A stretch of 49,307 nt of DNA from Fidelibacterota bacterium (GTDB taxonomy: Bacteria > Fidelibacterota > UBA2242 > JAOZSR01). Position 1 is the first letter of the stretch. The number at the start of each line of letters is the position of its first letter. Location: contig JAOZSR010000001.1 in NCBI GenBank assembly GCA_029939575.1, forward strand, positions 45,618 to 94,924, given 5' to 3'. The notes under the pieces are model-generated. The model was not told where the DNA came from. It did not search any database and was given only the letters and a program-made list of their open reading frames with translations. The position numbers and the translations under genes were made by a program. Positions 25,401-34,043 of this stretch are shown here, piece after piece.

Positions 25401-27304
25401 CATATCAAGCACAATTGTATAATGATCAAAAATATCCGGTAAGTTCAGGTTTGATAACCGGTAATATTAACAGCTCAAATTTAGATTTTGAAATTACAAT
25501 TCCTGATACTTTTGCCTCTGCATTGGCTTATGTAAATTTTTATGCTGTTAACGAAGATCATTCTGAAGATTGTAACGGTGTTGTTTATTTATCAGTTGAT
25601 GGAAGTGATATCAGCCATTTTGAATTTTTACCTCAAATGCCAGCCGAGAAAGAAAATATAGATATTTTAGTGTCATTTACTGCTGATGTGGAATCCGTGA
25701 TTTGTTCAATTGATACAGGTGCGGTTTATTTATCTATGAATAGTTTTGGACAGCAGCAGGTTTCTGCATTTAATAACCAGGAAACAGTTTTTCAAATCCC
25801 TTTAACATCAGCGAATCAAAAAGACTATAAATTATCTGAAACTTTCCAGATTACTCAGGCTAATAAACGGTTTGCATGTCAAATACTGTGGCAAAAGAAT
25901 GGAGAAAACGAGACAAGCAGAATCTATTTTACAAAAACTAAAGAAAGGCCTGACCTGGATCTGGAAAAAGTAAAACCTGTGGGGATAACAAAGCCGGAAT
26001 ATGAAGTTTTTGTCAATAATATAAGTCAGGATACTATTCAGAGTGTTCTTAAGGTTTACAAAGTAGAATCAAATGATTCCCTTCTTTTATCGAGCAGAAT
26101 CAGTACTCTGATGCCCAATCAAATTACAAAAATTACACTGCCGGCAATAATTGATACCGGTTTGATCAATTTACTTTTCAAAGTAGAGCCAGTAGATGAT
26201 ATTATTGAAACCTCTATTTTCAATAATACGTTAAAATTTGATTATCGGATAAATAGTTTTCTGGTAACAAAAGAATTGGGTTCTACAATTAATGGTTTTT
26301 CAAATGATACAATAAAATTTGATGAGCATTTTGCATTTTATTTTCCTCCTGGTGCTGTAAATGACTCTGTTGCAATTTTTTGTGATCCACAAGAGGAAGT
26401 ACAAAATTCACAACCTGATTTTGGTCTGGTTCCTTTTATGAATAACAATATTATCGGTTATGAATTATCTACAAATAAGTCGATAGAATTAATACATAAT
26501 CCTATAATTGTAATGAATTTACAATCTGATTTGGAGAAGCTTCAAATTGTTTCCCGTAAACCGGCTTTTTTAATTTGGGTCAGGCAAAATACTGAGCAAG
26601 CAGGAATTCAATATAAGACTGAAATAGATGAATTATCGGTTTTTTGTCTGGCAAAAATTGAAGACCAGGTGGAGCCGGATATTGAAATTAATTTTAATGG
26701 CCAGAGATTTTTTGAAGAGGGGTATGTTTCCAAAAATCCTACAATTTCTTTGATATTTGAAGACGAAAACGGCATCCATCTTGCTAAACAAAGTTGCCAA
26801 ATCAAGATTGATGATAATGTTGTTGACTTTAATGAATTGGTTTATGCTGATAGTTCTGTAAATTCATCTATTGTAAATTGTAGTTTTACTCCGGTGATGG
26901 AAGATGGCTTGCATCAGATAGAAATTAATATTGAAGACGCTGCCGGCAATATTGGAACAAGAATTTGTAATTTTAATGTAACTGATAAATATAAAATTTA
27001 TGATTATGGAAATTATCCAAATCCTTTCAGAACCCGTACCTGGTTTGTTTTTGAACTTACCAGACCGGTTGATTCTTTTGAAATTATGATCTATAATGCA
27101 TCTGGCAGGAAGATTGTCACTTTAAATGATTTTAATGTTACGACTGATATTAATATGAATGAAGCCGGATATCATGAAGTATCCTGGAATGGAAAAGATA
27201 AGAATGGTGAACTTGTTGGGAACGGGGTCTATTTTTATCAGTTAAAAGCAAAAATCGATTCAAAAGTTTTTACAACCAGGGGAGTAATAGCTAAAGAAAG
27301 ATGA
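22463..27304 (+). CDS. C25 (gingipain/PorU-like) cysteine peptidase with T9SS-type C-terminal domain
   Basis: 1613 residues. A signal peptide (IIILLKIFLLSFLSFISLAA) precedes a propeptide-like region. A PorU-like segment follows at about residues 245-345 (TTGIFRIYRSDL, GSFDNTDFIEFLGERNP). The peptidase C25 domain spans about 600-960, with dyad His817 in NYMGHGGGAVWADKS and Cys851 in SLTCFTADF. Their spacing of 34 matches RgpB (His440/Cys473). Several Ig-like or CARDB-like modules lead to a C-terminal FlgD-type sorting domain from YPNPF (residue 1518), with VSWNGKDKNGELVGNGVYF. It may be a secreted cargo or the sortase. Start is uncertain: TTG 22463 has no Shine-Dalgarno, while AGGAG at 22475-22479 sits seven bases before an in-frame ATA at 22487. 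The gene overlaps the next by four bases. Confidence 0.9.
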   Translation: MIKIRSFEIKKYSIKTLIIILLKIFLLSFLSFISLAAEDIVIKETSLGNTTILSIKLPNPVIEIISTSQGKASSIKIPGLSKTSINGQPTLPCFHKLLNGKKEQFSYRYEIIAKEIIQLEENVQIFMDRPKDEPDKIIEWRNEENNYSEQILNVSDVGMIKNLPVSALYFYPVKMINNRQIEYISKAKIYIEKSKIPGVITVTESKNKFAKALGFEKKQDILFHPLKKLSTYDDENTEQIKILLDTTGIFRIYRSDLSKKYSNIKNQDPRNFSIRNRGKEIPIFVKGENDGSFDNTDFIEFLGERNPNSVADYEFDPFTDNNVYWLSWEEGRGLRFAEESVLPNLPTNKVIQPVDYDYVAHIEKNQKFETMGYIHTNHLTHEHDQWFFDNMVVAGTSQEFTFNLNWPNTSTSKLINYRVALQSITLTSNNQARIYINGNDVGEGSWSWQQTGIISEQAGLIPENNILKHGENNLTILSEINPDDPYATFALDWIEIKYFKKFIAKNDYIEFHRPTGQVNGDYQFRIKGFQSQDISIYKKGLSKIRDFEIFFDESDETFTIKMQDYINSEVEYIAAAGESILSPDSIEIVTLNNVLSETDGCEHLCIVADPFWETSQELEDFYNNQGVECLRVKCSDIYNQFNHGIKSPYAIKQFLVQMSQVWSETPKYVLLIGDANIKNRDLDFLPTVCFQTYKYGAAPTDHWFTTLNENDIVPDFAIGRFPCGTVEELETMIRKRIAYDEEQVIDSWRDHYLFIAGYEDSFKDQTDYLIKDRVNPPCTIDRLLVNPSSLATEYFGGTDSLINKFNRGLALINYMGHGGGAVWADKSLFTLDDISLLNNKDKLPFCSSLTCFTADFAARSSLGESLIEYEDGGAIGLWGASGIGWIINDFLLGQTLFDFIDKPELTVGEAILCTKTWYIAENPFFGYLKPSMVYQYNLLGDPAVNLNKPQSQAELTLANYEFESGETFNVDVSLPFNNGSYQAQLYNDQKYPVSSGLITGNINSSNLDFEITIPDTFASALAYVNFYAVNEDHSEDCNGVVYLSVDGSDISHFEFLPQMPAEKENIDILVSFTADVESVICSIDTGAVYLSMNSFGQQQVSAFNNQETVFQIPLTSANQKDYKLSETFQITQANKRFACQILWQKNGENETSRIYFTKTKERPDLDLEKVKPVGITKPEYEVFVNNISQDTIQSVLKVYKVESNDSLLLSSRISTLMPNQITKITLPAIIDTGLINLLFKVEPVDDIIETSIFNNTLKFDYRINSFLVTKELGSTINGFSNDTIKFDEHFAFYFPPGAVNDSVAIFCDPQEEVQNSQPDFGLVPFMNNNIIGYELSTNKSIELIHNPIIVMNLQSDLEKLQIVSRKPAFLIWVRQNTEQAGIQYKTEIDELSVFCLAKIEDQVEPDIEINFNGQRFFEEGYVSKNPTISLIFEDENGIHLAKQSCQIKIDDNVVDFNELVYADSSVNSSIVNCSFTPVMEDGLHQIEINIEDAAGNIGTRICNFNVTDKYKIYDYGNYPNPFRTRTWFVFELTRPVDSFEIMIYNASGRKIVTLNDFNVTTDINMNEAGYHEVSWNGKDKNGELVGNGVYFYQLKAKIDSKVFTTRGVIAKER

Positions 27305-28308
27305 AAAAACTCCTCATAATATTATTAGTGTTATCCTTTAATTTTCTTCACGCCGGAGAATATGGCGATGCTTTTCTCGAGTTAGGTGTTGGTGGCAGAA
27401 ATATGGCAATGGGGAATAGTATATCTGCATTGGATACCAATAATACTTGTTTTTATGCTAATTGTGCCGGTCTGGCCTCAATTCGTTCATTGAATTTAGA
27501 TTTAATGTATACAAGCCATTTTGGACTTGCGTATTATAATCATCTTGGACTTGCTTTTCCACTGACTAAAACAATTTCAGGGGCTATTAACTGGCTACGC
27601 TTTGGAGTTAATAATATTTATTTCCGGCCTGATTACTTCATAACCAGTGATTATTCTCCTGAAGAACGGCGACAAAAAATTCTTATAAATCAGGGGAAAG
27701 GTTTTGGGAGTTTTTCAGATACTGAAGATGGTTTCTATTTTAGTCTGGCTAAAATGAATAAAATCCAGGTTTACCTGGGGTGGCTTTATGAAAATCTTGA
27801 ATTGGAAATACCTGTCGGCGTTAGTGTTAAAGTATTACATAAACAATTGAATAATAATATTGCCTGGGGAATTGGAACAGATGTTTCCACCAGATGTAGA
27901 TTTCATCTTGGAACCCTTATGGGTATTGACCAGCTTGGTTATTTTTCTTATGGGCTGGCAATTTCTGATTTTACCGAAACCAACATTTATTGGGAAACAA
28001 AAAATTCTGATAAAATTGATATTAATATTAAAAATTCCATAGCTTACGAACAACCTTTACCAATTTGGGATATGATGTTAAATATATCCGCTGAAATTAA
28101 TAACCGATATGACGAGGAGGTTCGTTTTGGAGGTGAGTTACAGGTTAAAAAATCCCTCTTTATTCGGGTTGGATATAATGGGTATCAGACAATAATGGGA
28201 TGTGGACTTGCTGCAAAATTATTTAAAATGTCCACAAAACTTGATTATGCGTTATTTAGACATGAACTTGGAAACAGTCATAGGATTGGAGTTTCTCTAT
28301 GTCTTTAA
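27301..28308 (+). CDS. PorV/PorQ-like outer-membrane protein
   Basis: 335 residues with signal peptide KLLIILLVLSFNFLHA. The mature start, FLELGVGGRNMAMGNSISAL followed by CFYANCAGLASI, is the hallmark opening of the PorV/UPF0164 family (usual form: GxRAxxMGxA...NPAGLA), with ANC in place of NPA. Alternating strands follow to the end, which closes in RIGVSLCL, consistent with a FadL-like 14-strand barrel. In Porphyromonas PorV binds C-terminal sorting domains and partners PorU. Here it directly follows the C25 peptidase with a four-base ATGA overlap, so co-expression is almost certain. An attachment or shuttle role is inferred from that pairing. Confidence 0.82.
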   Translation: MKKLLIILLVLSFNFLHAGEYGDAFLELGVGGRNMAMGNSISALDTNNTCFYANCAGLASIRSLNLDLMYTSHFGLAYYNHLGLAFPLTKTISGAINWLRFGVNNIYFRPDYFITSDYSPEERRQKILINQGKGFGSFSDTEDGFYFSLAKMNKIQVYLGWLYENLELEIPVGVSVKVLHKQLNNNIAWGIGTDVSTRCRFHLGTLMGIDQLGYFSYGLAISDFTETNIYWETKNSDKIDINIKNSIAYEQPLPIWDMMLNISAEINNRYDEEVRFGGELQVKKSLFIRVGYNGYQTIMGCGLAAKLFKMSTKLDYALFRHELGNSHRIGVSLCL

Positions 28309-29057
28309 AAAATTGTATTATTTTGTTATCTGTTTTTTCAATTATAAATTTTTACTGTGAAAAAGAACAGAAAATAATTCCCGAAACAGTGATTTGGGTT
28401 GAAAAATCATTGCCAGAGGATACATTGGAAACCGGGATAGATGCAAATTCAGTTGGAAACGGGATTTTTCTACAATGGTATCCGGTTATTTCTGCGGAAC
28501 TTGAAGGGTACAAATTATATCGTGCTGTTCGCCCTGAAGACCAAAGCGAGCCGGATTTTGAAATGATTAAAAATATTAATATTTATCAAAACCCGGAATG
28601 TGATACGGCTTTTTATGATGAAGATGTTAATATAGAAATCCGATATATGTATATGGTTCGTTCCTATAATCACAGTAATACCCGCAGTAATCCGTCGGAC
28701 ACAATCCAGTATCAATTAACTGTTAAATCTGACCTTGTATCTCCTATTCAAAATAAAGTTGTGAATTCACGACCACAATTTGTCTGGAATAATACAAATG
28801 TCAACGAGATTGTAATTCGTGTTGAGAGTTTTCCTGATTATGTTCCGGTTTGGATTTCGAGATTTATGAACACCGGAGGTTTTGGGGTTGGACAGTCATC
28901 AAAAAATTATAATTTTGATGGAAGTGCCGGATTAAGTGATTTGGAAGCTGGGAAAAATTACCGATGGCGTATTGATTGTATTAAAATGGTCAATCCGGAT
29001 AATACTGAATATTCCGGTTCAGAATCAGAATGGCAGTTTTTTCAAATTGAAGAATAA
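28299..29057 (+). CDS. Fibronectin type III-like lipoprotein
   Basis: 252 residues. The N-terminus MSLKNCIILLSVFSIINFYC ends at Cys20 before EKEQ, a likely though atypical lipoprotein signal. FLQWYPVISAELEGYKLYRA begins a fibronectin type III-like domain (to about residue 145). A second Ig-like domain contains PQFVWNN and YRWRIDCI. The start overlaps the PorV-like gene by ten bases, making it the third gene of a coupled operon. It may be an accessory surface component of the C25/PorV module or one of its substrates; it has no sorting domain of its own. No recognised T9SS subunit matches it. Confidence 0.75.
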   Translation: MSLKNCIILLSVFSIINFYCEKEQKIIPETVIWVEKSLPEDTLETGIDANSVGNGIFLQWYPVISAELEGYKLYRAVRPEDQSEPDFEMIKNINIYQNPECDTAFYDEDVNIEIRYMYMVRSYNHSNTRSNPSDTIQYQLTVKSDLVSPIQNKVVNSRPQFVWNNTNVNEIVIRVESFPDYVPVWISRFMNTGGFGVGQSSKNYNFDGSAGLSDLEAGKNYRWRIDCIKMVNPDNTEYSGSESEWQFFQIEE

Positions 29058-29066
29058 TTCCCTGAA

Positions 29067-29120
29067 TTGCAATTTTGCAACAAATATTTGTTCCCGAATT
29101 TATATATTATTTATATTGCA
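29067..29120. repeat. Palindromic intergenic sequence between convergent operons
   Basis: TTGCAA words and a perfect 14-base palindrome AACAAATATTTGTT (29079-29092) lie between the two convergent operons. GCAAAATTG words here resemble those at 7311-7363. There is no GC stem with T tract, so a terminator role is only possible. Confidence 0.35.
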
Positions 29121-29211
29121 AAATTGAAACTTTGTCGTCGTGAATTTTATTGAGTTTTATACGGGAAGAATATCTATGATTCAAGTTTAATAACATTTGA
29201 TATAATTTTGA

Positions 29212-30438
29212 TTATTCGTATCTAAGAGCTTCGATTGGATCTAACCGGGCAGCTTTCATTGCCGGATATACTCCAAAAATTATCCCAATAAATAGAGAAA
29301 AGCCTAAGCCGAGCAGAACTGACCAGATCGGTATTGTAGGAGGCAAATTTAGTTTGGCGCTGATCAAAAGTCCAATTGACACACCAAGTAAAACACCTAT
29401 TAATCCACCAAAGGAACAGATTCCAATTGCTTCTGTTAAAAATTGGTTAAGAATATCTTTTCGCTTGGCACCAATTGCTTTTCTAATGCCAATTTCCCTG
29501 GTACGTTCTGTAACAGCTACCAACATAATATTCATAATTCCTATTCCACCGACTAATAAAGATATTCCACAAATTATAACTGCAGCGACAAACACAAATC
29601 CGGTTAGATTTTTTAAAGTATCCATAATTGAATCTGCTGTAATGATTTCAAAATCATTTTCATCGCCCGGAGCTACTTTTCTGATGATTCTGAGATAGGC
29701 GCTGATCTCATCCATAGCTTCAGGTATCAGTTCACTATTTTTTGCTTTAACACCAATATTAACAGTCCGGAATTCACCATAGATTTTTGTGAAAGTAGTA
29801 TATGGTATTATCACAAGATTATCCTGACTTTCCCCAAACATCTCACCTTTTTCGTCAACTATCCCAATTACATCAAAACGTTTATTTCCAATTTTCACCT
29901 CTTTTCCAATAGGATAGGAAAATGGGAATAATCTGTCGACAATATCTTTTCCTAAAATAATTACTTTTCTACGATGAGAAATATCATTTTCATTGATAAA
30001 TCGTCCTTCGTCAATATATCTGCCATTAACTTCTGCCCAGGTTGCATCTCCTCCATAAACAAGTACATTCGCATTTGTGGATTTATCTTTATATTTAAGT
30101 TTTTTCCCCCAGGTGGCAATTTCCGGTGAAATTTTGTCAACAGCTTTAGTTGCTAAACCTGCTAATCGTTGTGCCTGTTGAAAAGTAATATCTTTTCTCA
30201 TTCTGTATTTTTTATCAAGTCGTCCCATACGAACTGCCGGATATTTTTGTATCCAAAAAATGTTACCGCCAACAGCAGAAAGGCTTTGCTTCATGTACTG
30301 GTCCAAAGCGCTAATAATGGACATCATACCAATAACAGCCATTACTCCAATTACAATCCCAAGAGTAGTAAGTACAGACCGTAGTTTGTTAGCTTTAATA
30401 GTCTGTAAGGTTAATTTTATTCCTTCTTCAAAATTCAT
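29212..30438 (-). CDS. MacB/FtsX-type ABC transporter permease
   Basis: 408 residues. The first membrane helix lies in [21 protein letters not shown] large periplasmic MacB_PCD-type domain follows (about 45-270). Three membrane segments lie in the C-terminal third, beginning with [20 protein letters not shown], and the sequence then reads [14 protein letters not shown]. It ends in PIEALRYE. Unlike classical MacB there is no fused ATPase; the ATPase is a separate gene two genes upstream. It is the last gene of the leftward export operon and a paralogue of the preceding permease, with which it may form a heterodimer. Proteins of this type work as mechanotransmitters that drive periplasmic substrates out through TolC. 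Confidence 0.92.
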   Translation of the reverse strand: MNFEEGIKLTLQTIKANKLRSVLTTLGIVIGVMAVIGMMSIISALDQYMKQSLSAVGGNIFWIQKYPAVRMGRLDKKYRMRKDITFQQAQRLAGLATKAVDKISPEIATWGKKLKYKDKSTNANVLVYGGDATWAEVNGRYIDEGRFINENDISHRRKVIILGKDIVDRLFPFSYPIGKEVKIGNKRFDVIGIVDEKGEMFGESQDNLVIIPYTTFTKIYGEFRTVNIGVKAKNSELIPEAMDEISAYLRIIRKVAPGDENDFEIITADSIMDTLKNLTGFVFVAAVIICGISLLVGGIGIMNIMLVAVTERTREIGIRKAIGAKRKDILNQFLTEAIGICSFGGLIGVLLGVSIGLLISAKLNLPPTIPIWSVLLGLGFSLFIGIIFGVYPAMKAARLDPIEALRYE

Positions 30439-30444
30439 AAGATA

Positions 30445-31674
30445 TTACTCAAAATGTAAACATTCAATTGGCTCCATTCTGGCGGCTTTCATAGCAGGAT
30501 AAATTCCAAAAAATATCCCGACAAAGGATGAAAAACCAAGTCCCATCAAAACAGACCAAAGAGGTACTGTTGAAGGAAATGGAGTAATTTTATCAATCAC
30601 CAATGAAAGTAAAAAACTAAAAAAGATTGCTATTAATCCGCCTAATGAGCAGATAATAATTGATTCTACGATAAATTGAAATGAGATAATTCCTCTTGTA
30701 GCACCCAGGGCTTTTCTGATACCAATTTCTCTCTTTCTTTCGGCAACTGAAACCAGCATAATGTTCATAATTCCTATTCCACCAACTAACAAAGATAAAG
30801 CACCAATACCCATGGCAGCAGTATATAATCCATTGGTAAGGTTGTTATAGGTTTCCATCAACATTTCCTGTTGGTTTAAGGAAAAATTATTTTTCTCATT
30901 TGGTTTTAATTTTCTAACCACTCTCATCAGAAATTGTAGTTTGTCTTTAATTTGGTTTACTTTGGTAATGTCATTAATTTTTATAACAATATCAATACTA
31001 CGGTGAAAACCAAAATTTTTAAACAGCGATTCGACAGGAATATATACTTCAGAATCAAGGCTGTGACCAAATATTGATCCACGCTTTTCCAGCACTCCAA
31101 TTACTGTGAATGATGTGTTACCGATTCTGATTTTTTTGCCAATCGGATCAATTTCTTTGAAAAGTTTATCTTTAATCTCAAATCCAATCACAACTTTATT
31201 TTGTTTATGATTAATTTCATGATGTGTGAAAAAACGTCCGTTATCAACTGTAATGGCATCAATTTGAGGAGTATTAATTGTAGCACTGCGGATAATTATA
31301 TCTTTAAGGCTATCATCTTTATATTTTAATTCCCGCCTTGTGGCTGTTGATGGTGCTACTAAAGCGTCAACCTGAAGATTCTTTTGAATATATTCAACTT
31401 CTCGCATAGTGATATTAGGACGGTTTCGATATTCTTCCCAATCACCTTTTGCAACCCATGGATATTTCTGAATATAAAGTGTATTGCTGCCGAGATTTGA
31501 AATTTGGTCTGAGAAGCCGGCATTCAATCCGGCGATAATTGATGCAACTGAAACAACTGTAAGAACACCGATTATTATCCCAACTGTCGTCAGAACCGAG
31601 CGCATTTTATTTTCTGCTAATGCCCTGAGAGCAATTAAAATATTTTCCCAAAGTTTAATTAGAAAACTTATCAA
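30445..31674 (-). CDS. MacB/FtsX-type ABC transporter permease (paralogue)
   Basis: 409 residues with the same layout as the downstream permease: [20 protein letters not shown] as first membrane helix, a periplasmic domain, then [20 protein letters not shown] and [12 protein letters not shown]. The final PIECLHFE matches PIEALRYE of its partner. Its start overlaps the ATPase gene by four bases (31671-31674) and it ends seven bases before the next permease gene. Two full-length but clearly diverged permeases imply an asymmetric transporter, as in LolCDE, although the adaptor and TolC genes point to MacAB-type export rather than lipoprotein release. Confidence 0.92.
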   Translation of the reverse strand: MISFLIKLWENILIALRALAENKMRSVLTTVGIIIGVLTVVSVASIIAGLNAGFSDQISNLGSNTLYIQKYPWVAKGDWEEYRNRPNITMREVEYIQKNLQVDALVAPSTATRRELKYKDDSLKDIIIRSATINTPQIDAITVDNGRFFTHHEINHKQNKVVIGFEIKDKLFKEIDPIGKKIRIGNTSFTVIGVLEKRGSIFGHSLDSEVYIPVESLFKNFGFHRSIDIVIKINDITKVNQIKDKLQFLMRVVRKLKPNEKNNFSLNQQEMLMETYNNLTNGLYTAAMGIGALSLLVGGIGIMNIMLVSVAERKREIGIRKALGATRGIISFQFIVESIIICSLGGLIAIFFSFLLSLVIDKITPFPSTVPLWSVLMGLGFSSFVGIFFGIYPAMKAARMEPIECLHFE

Positions 31675-32372
31675 TTTCTTACCAGAATCTCATCTTTTGC
31701 AATATTACCGTCATGAATATGCACAATCCGATTTGCATTTTCTGCGACATATCTTTCATGAGTAACCAGAATAATTGTGTTACCCGCTTTATTCAGGCGG
31801 CCAAAAATTTCCATAATTTCTTCGCCGGTTTTAGAATCAAGATTTCCGGTAGGTTCATCAGCCAGGATAAGTGACGGTCTGTTTACCAGAGCTCTTGCAA
31901 TAGCGACTCTTTGTCTTTGTCCTCCTGAAAGTTCATTAGGTTTATGGTCTTTTCGATCTGACAACCCTACTTTTTCCAGAGCCTCTTCTGCCCGGAGTCG
32001 CCTTTCCGAAGAAGAGACTCCACTATAAATTAGCGGTAATTCCACATTATGTAAGGCGCTGGCTCTTGGTAAAAGATTAAAAGTCTGAAAAACAAATCCA
32101 ATTTTACGATTGCGAATTTCTGCCAATTTATTATCATCCATTTCGTGAACCAGTTCAGATTCCAACTTGTAAATACCTGAAGTAGGTGTATCAAGACACC
32201 CGATAATATTCATTAGAGTTGATTTACCCGAGCCGGAAGGGCCCATAATTGATATATATTCTTTGTTTTGAATTAAAAGATCAACACCGCGCAGAGCATG
32301 CACATCTACAGTACCAACATGATAAGTTTTAATAATTCCATTTAAATCGATTAAAGCATTATTTTTGTCCAT
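31671..32372 (-). CDS. MacB/LolD-type ABC transporter ATPase
   Basis: 233 residues. Walker [10 protein letters not shown] at 44-52, Q-loop in [20 protein letters not shown], signature [15 protein letters not shown], Walker [17 protein letters not shown] and H-loop VTHERY are all intact. The sequence type is that of MacB/LolD/FtsE ATPases serving FtsX-like permeases. It overlaps the upstream outer-membrane protein gene by one base (32372) and the downstream permease by four, so the three genes are tightly coupled. It would energise the two permeases encoded next to it. Confidence 0.96.
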   Translation of the reverse strand: MDKNNALIDLNGIIKTYHVGTVDVHALRGVDLLIQNKEYISIMGPSGSGKSTLMNIIGCLDTPTSGIYKLESELVHEMDDNKLAEIRNRKIGFVFQTFNLLPRASALHNVELPLIYSGVSSSERRLRAEEALEKVGLSDRKDHKPNELSGGQRQRVAIARALVNRPSLILADEPTGNLDSKTGEEIMEIFGRLNKAGNTIILVTHERYVAENANRIVHIHDGNIAKDEILVRN

Positions 32373-33106
32373 TAGCCACCAAAATATAAGTTAATACTAT
32401 ACATTACATTTGAATAATCAAATTTCGGCATATTATATACATTCTTATCATACATCTGCCATTTATTCTTATCCATTGTAGTAAACAGGTAAGATGCATT
32501 ACAGCCTATGGCACACCATCGAAAGATGTTATGTTTAAAGCCGATAGTTGGCATAATTGCGAAAAAATCGTTCTTCAATTCATCCTGAAAATTAAAATAT
32601 GTAATAGAAGAGTCAAGTGAATTTGAAGCAAATCCATTACCGACCAACTCTTCCCAATTGGTTGAATTTCCCCATTGACGTAATTTTAGATTACTGGTTC
32701 CGCCGCCTAACATGGCGCCTATTGAAATTTCCATTTTATTAAAAGGATGAAAAGCTTTTTCAATAGTAAAACCCCCAAGTTCAATATTAAGAGTTATTTC
32801 TTTAGTAATTTCTCCTGGCTTGCGGGAAATTACATTCTGACCCATAGCACCGATTCCTCCAAGCCTGATATTGTGACCCACATATCCCCAGCCACCAAAA
32901 CCATGCATAAACATCTCTCCTTTGAAACCTGATTGAATACCAATAAGTGAGGTTAGATCATTATTTAAGGCGTCAAGGTTGAGTGGTAGATAGTAAGTGC
33001 TCCAACCACCTGCACCGAATTTAAAATATCCTGATTTTTCATTATTTCCAGCAAAGCTTGGAATTGTTATTATTAGACAGAGTAAAAATATAACTATTTT
33101 TTTCAT
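32372..33106 (-). CDS. Outer-membrane protein of unknown function, export operon paralogue 2
   Basis: 244 residues with signal peptide [18 protein letters not shown]. The mature protein is Gly- and aromatic-rich with alternating strands and ends in SINLYFGG, so a small beta-barrel is likely. It is a paralogue of the adjacent 33122-34042 product. Shared blocks include [43 protein letters not shown] and [18 protein letters not shown] do not recognise the family. Its position between adaptor and ATPase in an efflux operon, with a one-base overlap to the ATPase, argues for a part in, or a substrate of, that export system. Confidence 0.75.
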   Translation of the reverse strand: MKKIVIFLLCLIITIPSFAGNNEKSGYFKFGAGGWSTYYLPLNLDALNNDLTSLIGIQSGFKGEMFMHGFGGWGYVGHNIRLGGIGAMGQNVISRKPGEITKEITLNIELGGFTIEKAFHPFNKMEISIGAMLGGGTSNLKLRQWGNSTNWEELVGNGFASNSLDSSITYFNFQDELKNDFFAIMPTIGFKHNIFRWCAIGCNASYLFTTMDKNKWQMYDKNVYNMPKFDYSNVMYSINLYFGG

Positions 33107-33121
33107 GACAAATTCCTTTCC

Positions 33122-34042
33122 TTAAGCGCCAAAATAGAGGCTAAATCCAAAGCAGTAGTTTGAAATATCCATATCAGGAACATTTGCAATTTTACTATTA
33201 TTTAATTTCCAGTTGTTGCCATTAACATTTCCATACATATATCCGATTTTTGCGCCAATTCCGCACCATCTTAAAATATTGTATCTAACACCAATTGAAG
33301 GATAAACTGAGAAAAATGAGTTTGACATTTCAACCTGGTAATCATAAAAATTATGAGGTATTGATGAGTCTTTGGTTTTATCAAAGCCATTCCAGATTTC
33401 TGACCATTTTGGCTGGTTATTTTCCTGAGTAATATTTAATATCATATCTCCGCCCCCAATCACAGCACCAATAGATATTTCGGATTTGTTAATCGGATGA
33501 AATAATTTTTCTACTAAGAAGCCAGCGAAATTATAAGTAAGATCAACATCTTTACCTAAATTGTTACCCATTCCGGAAGAAGAAAGATATCCGGTTACGC
33601 CAAGGCCACCAATTCTGAAGTTTTTACCCAAAATTGCCCAGCCGCCACCGCCATGCATCATCATGTTTTCTTCGAAATTGGTTATTCCTATTACACTACT
33701 GAGGTTTTTATTTATTTCTGCTACGTTAATTGGAAAAACCATATAATCCCAGCCACCACCGCCAGCTCGAAAATATCCCCGTTTACGTTTTTTATAACGA
33801 CCTTTTTCTTCGTCCCATTCAATTTTTTCTTCTTTTTCTTCAGCAAAATATTCTTCAATTTTTGGCTGAATCATATCCCAGGTTTTTAACCAGTCATCAC
33901 CTTCTTTAACTTCATATTCCTTCATGTTTTTTACAACTAAGCCAGAATCTGATTCGGCGGTAATAAGTGAATCATTTTCTGTCTGCGCGAATATTATTGA
34001 ACTGAAAAGTAAAATACTGATTGTTAATATTAGGCGCTTCAT
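33122..34042 (-). CDS. Outer-membrane protein of unknown function, export operon paralogue 1
   Basis: 306 residues from ATG 34042. AAAGGAG (34050-34056) lies seven bases upstream, so the in-frame ATG at 34066, inside the adaptor gene, is unlikely. The signal peptide is KRLILTISILLFSSIIFA. A highly charged segment follows (about residues 20-85: EEYFAEEKEEKIEWDEE, then KKRKR) that the paralogue lacks. The barrel part matches the paralogue throughout: GYFRAGGGGW, MHGGGGWAILGKNFRIGGLG, KSEISIGAVIGGG, YNILRWCGIGAKIGYMYG, and the end FGFSLYFGA. The family is unknown to me. The acidic-basic insert could be a periplasmic contact with the adaptor or cargo; this is speculation. Confidence 0.75.
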   Translation of the reverse strand: MKRLILTISILLFSSIIFAQTENDSLITAESDSGLVVKNMKEYEVKEGDDWLKTWDMIQPKIEEYFAEEKEEKIEWDEEKGRYKKRKRGYFRAGGGGWDYMVFPINVAEINKNLSSVIGITNFEENMMMHGGGGWAILGKNFRIGGLGVTGYLSSSGMGNNLGKDVDLTYNFAGFLVEKLFHPINKSEISIGAVIGGGDMILNITQENNQPKWSEIWNGFDKTKDSSIPHNFYDYQVEMSNSFFSVYPSIGVRYNILRWCGIGAKIGYMYGNVNGNNWKLNNSKIANVPDMDISNYCFGFSLYFGA

Positions 34043-34043
34043 A

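Noticed and set aside
27011..27304. Flagellar hook protein FlgD
   Set aside because: The FlgD-like Ig fold here is the C-terminal sorting domain of a secreted peptidase; no flagellar gene is present.
29058..29211. Intrinsic terminator between convergent operons
   Set aside because: Only AT-rich palindromes were found, without a GC stem and T tract.
29212..32372. LolCDE lipoprotein release system
   Set aside because: Two permeases plus ATPase would fit, but adaptor and TolC genes in the same operon favour MacAB-type export. Kept as a secondary possibility only.
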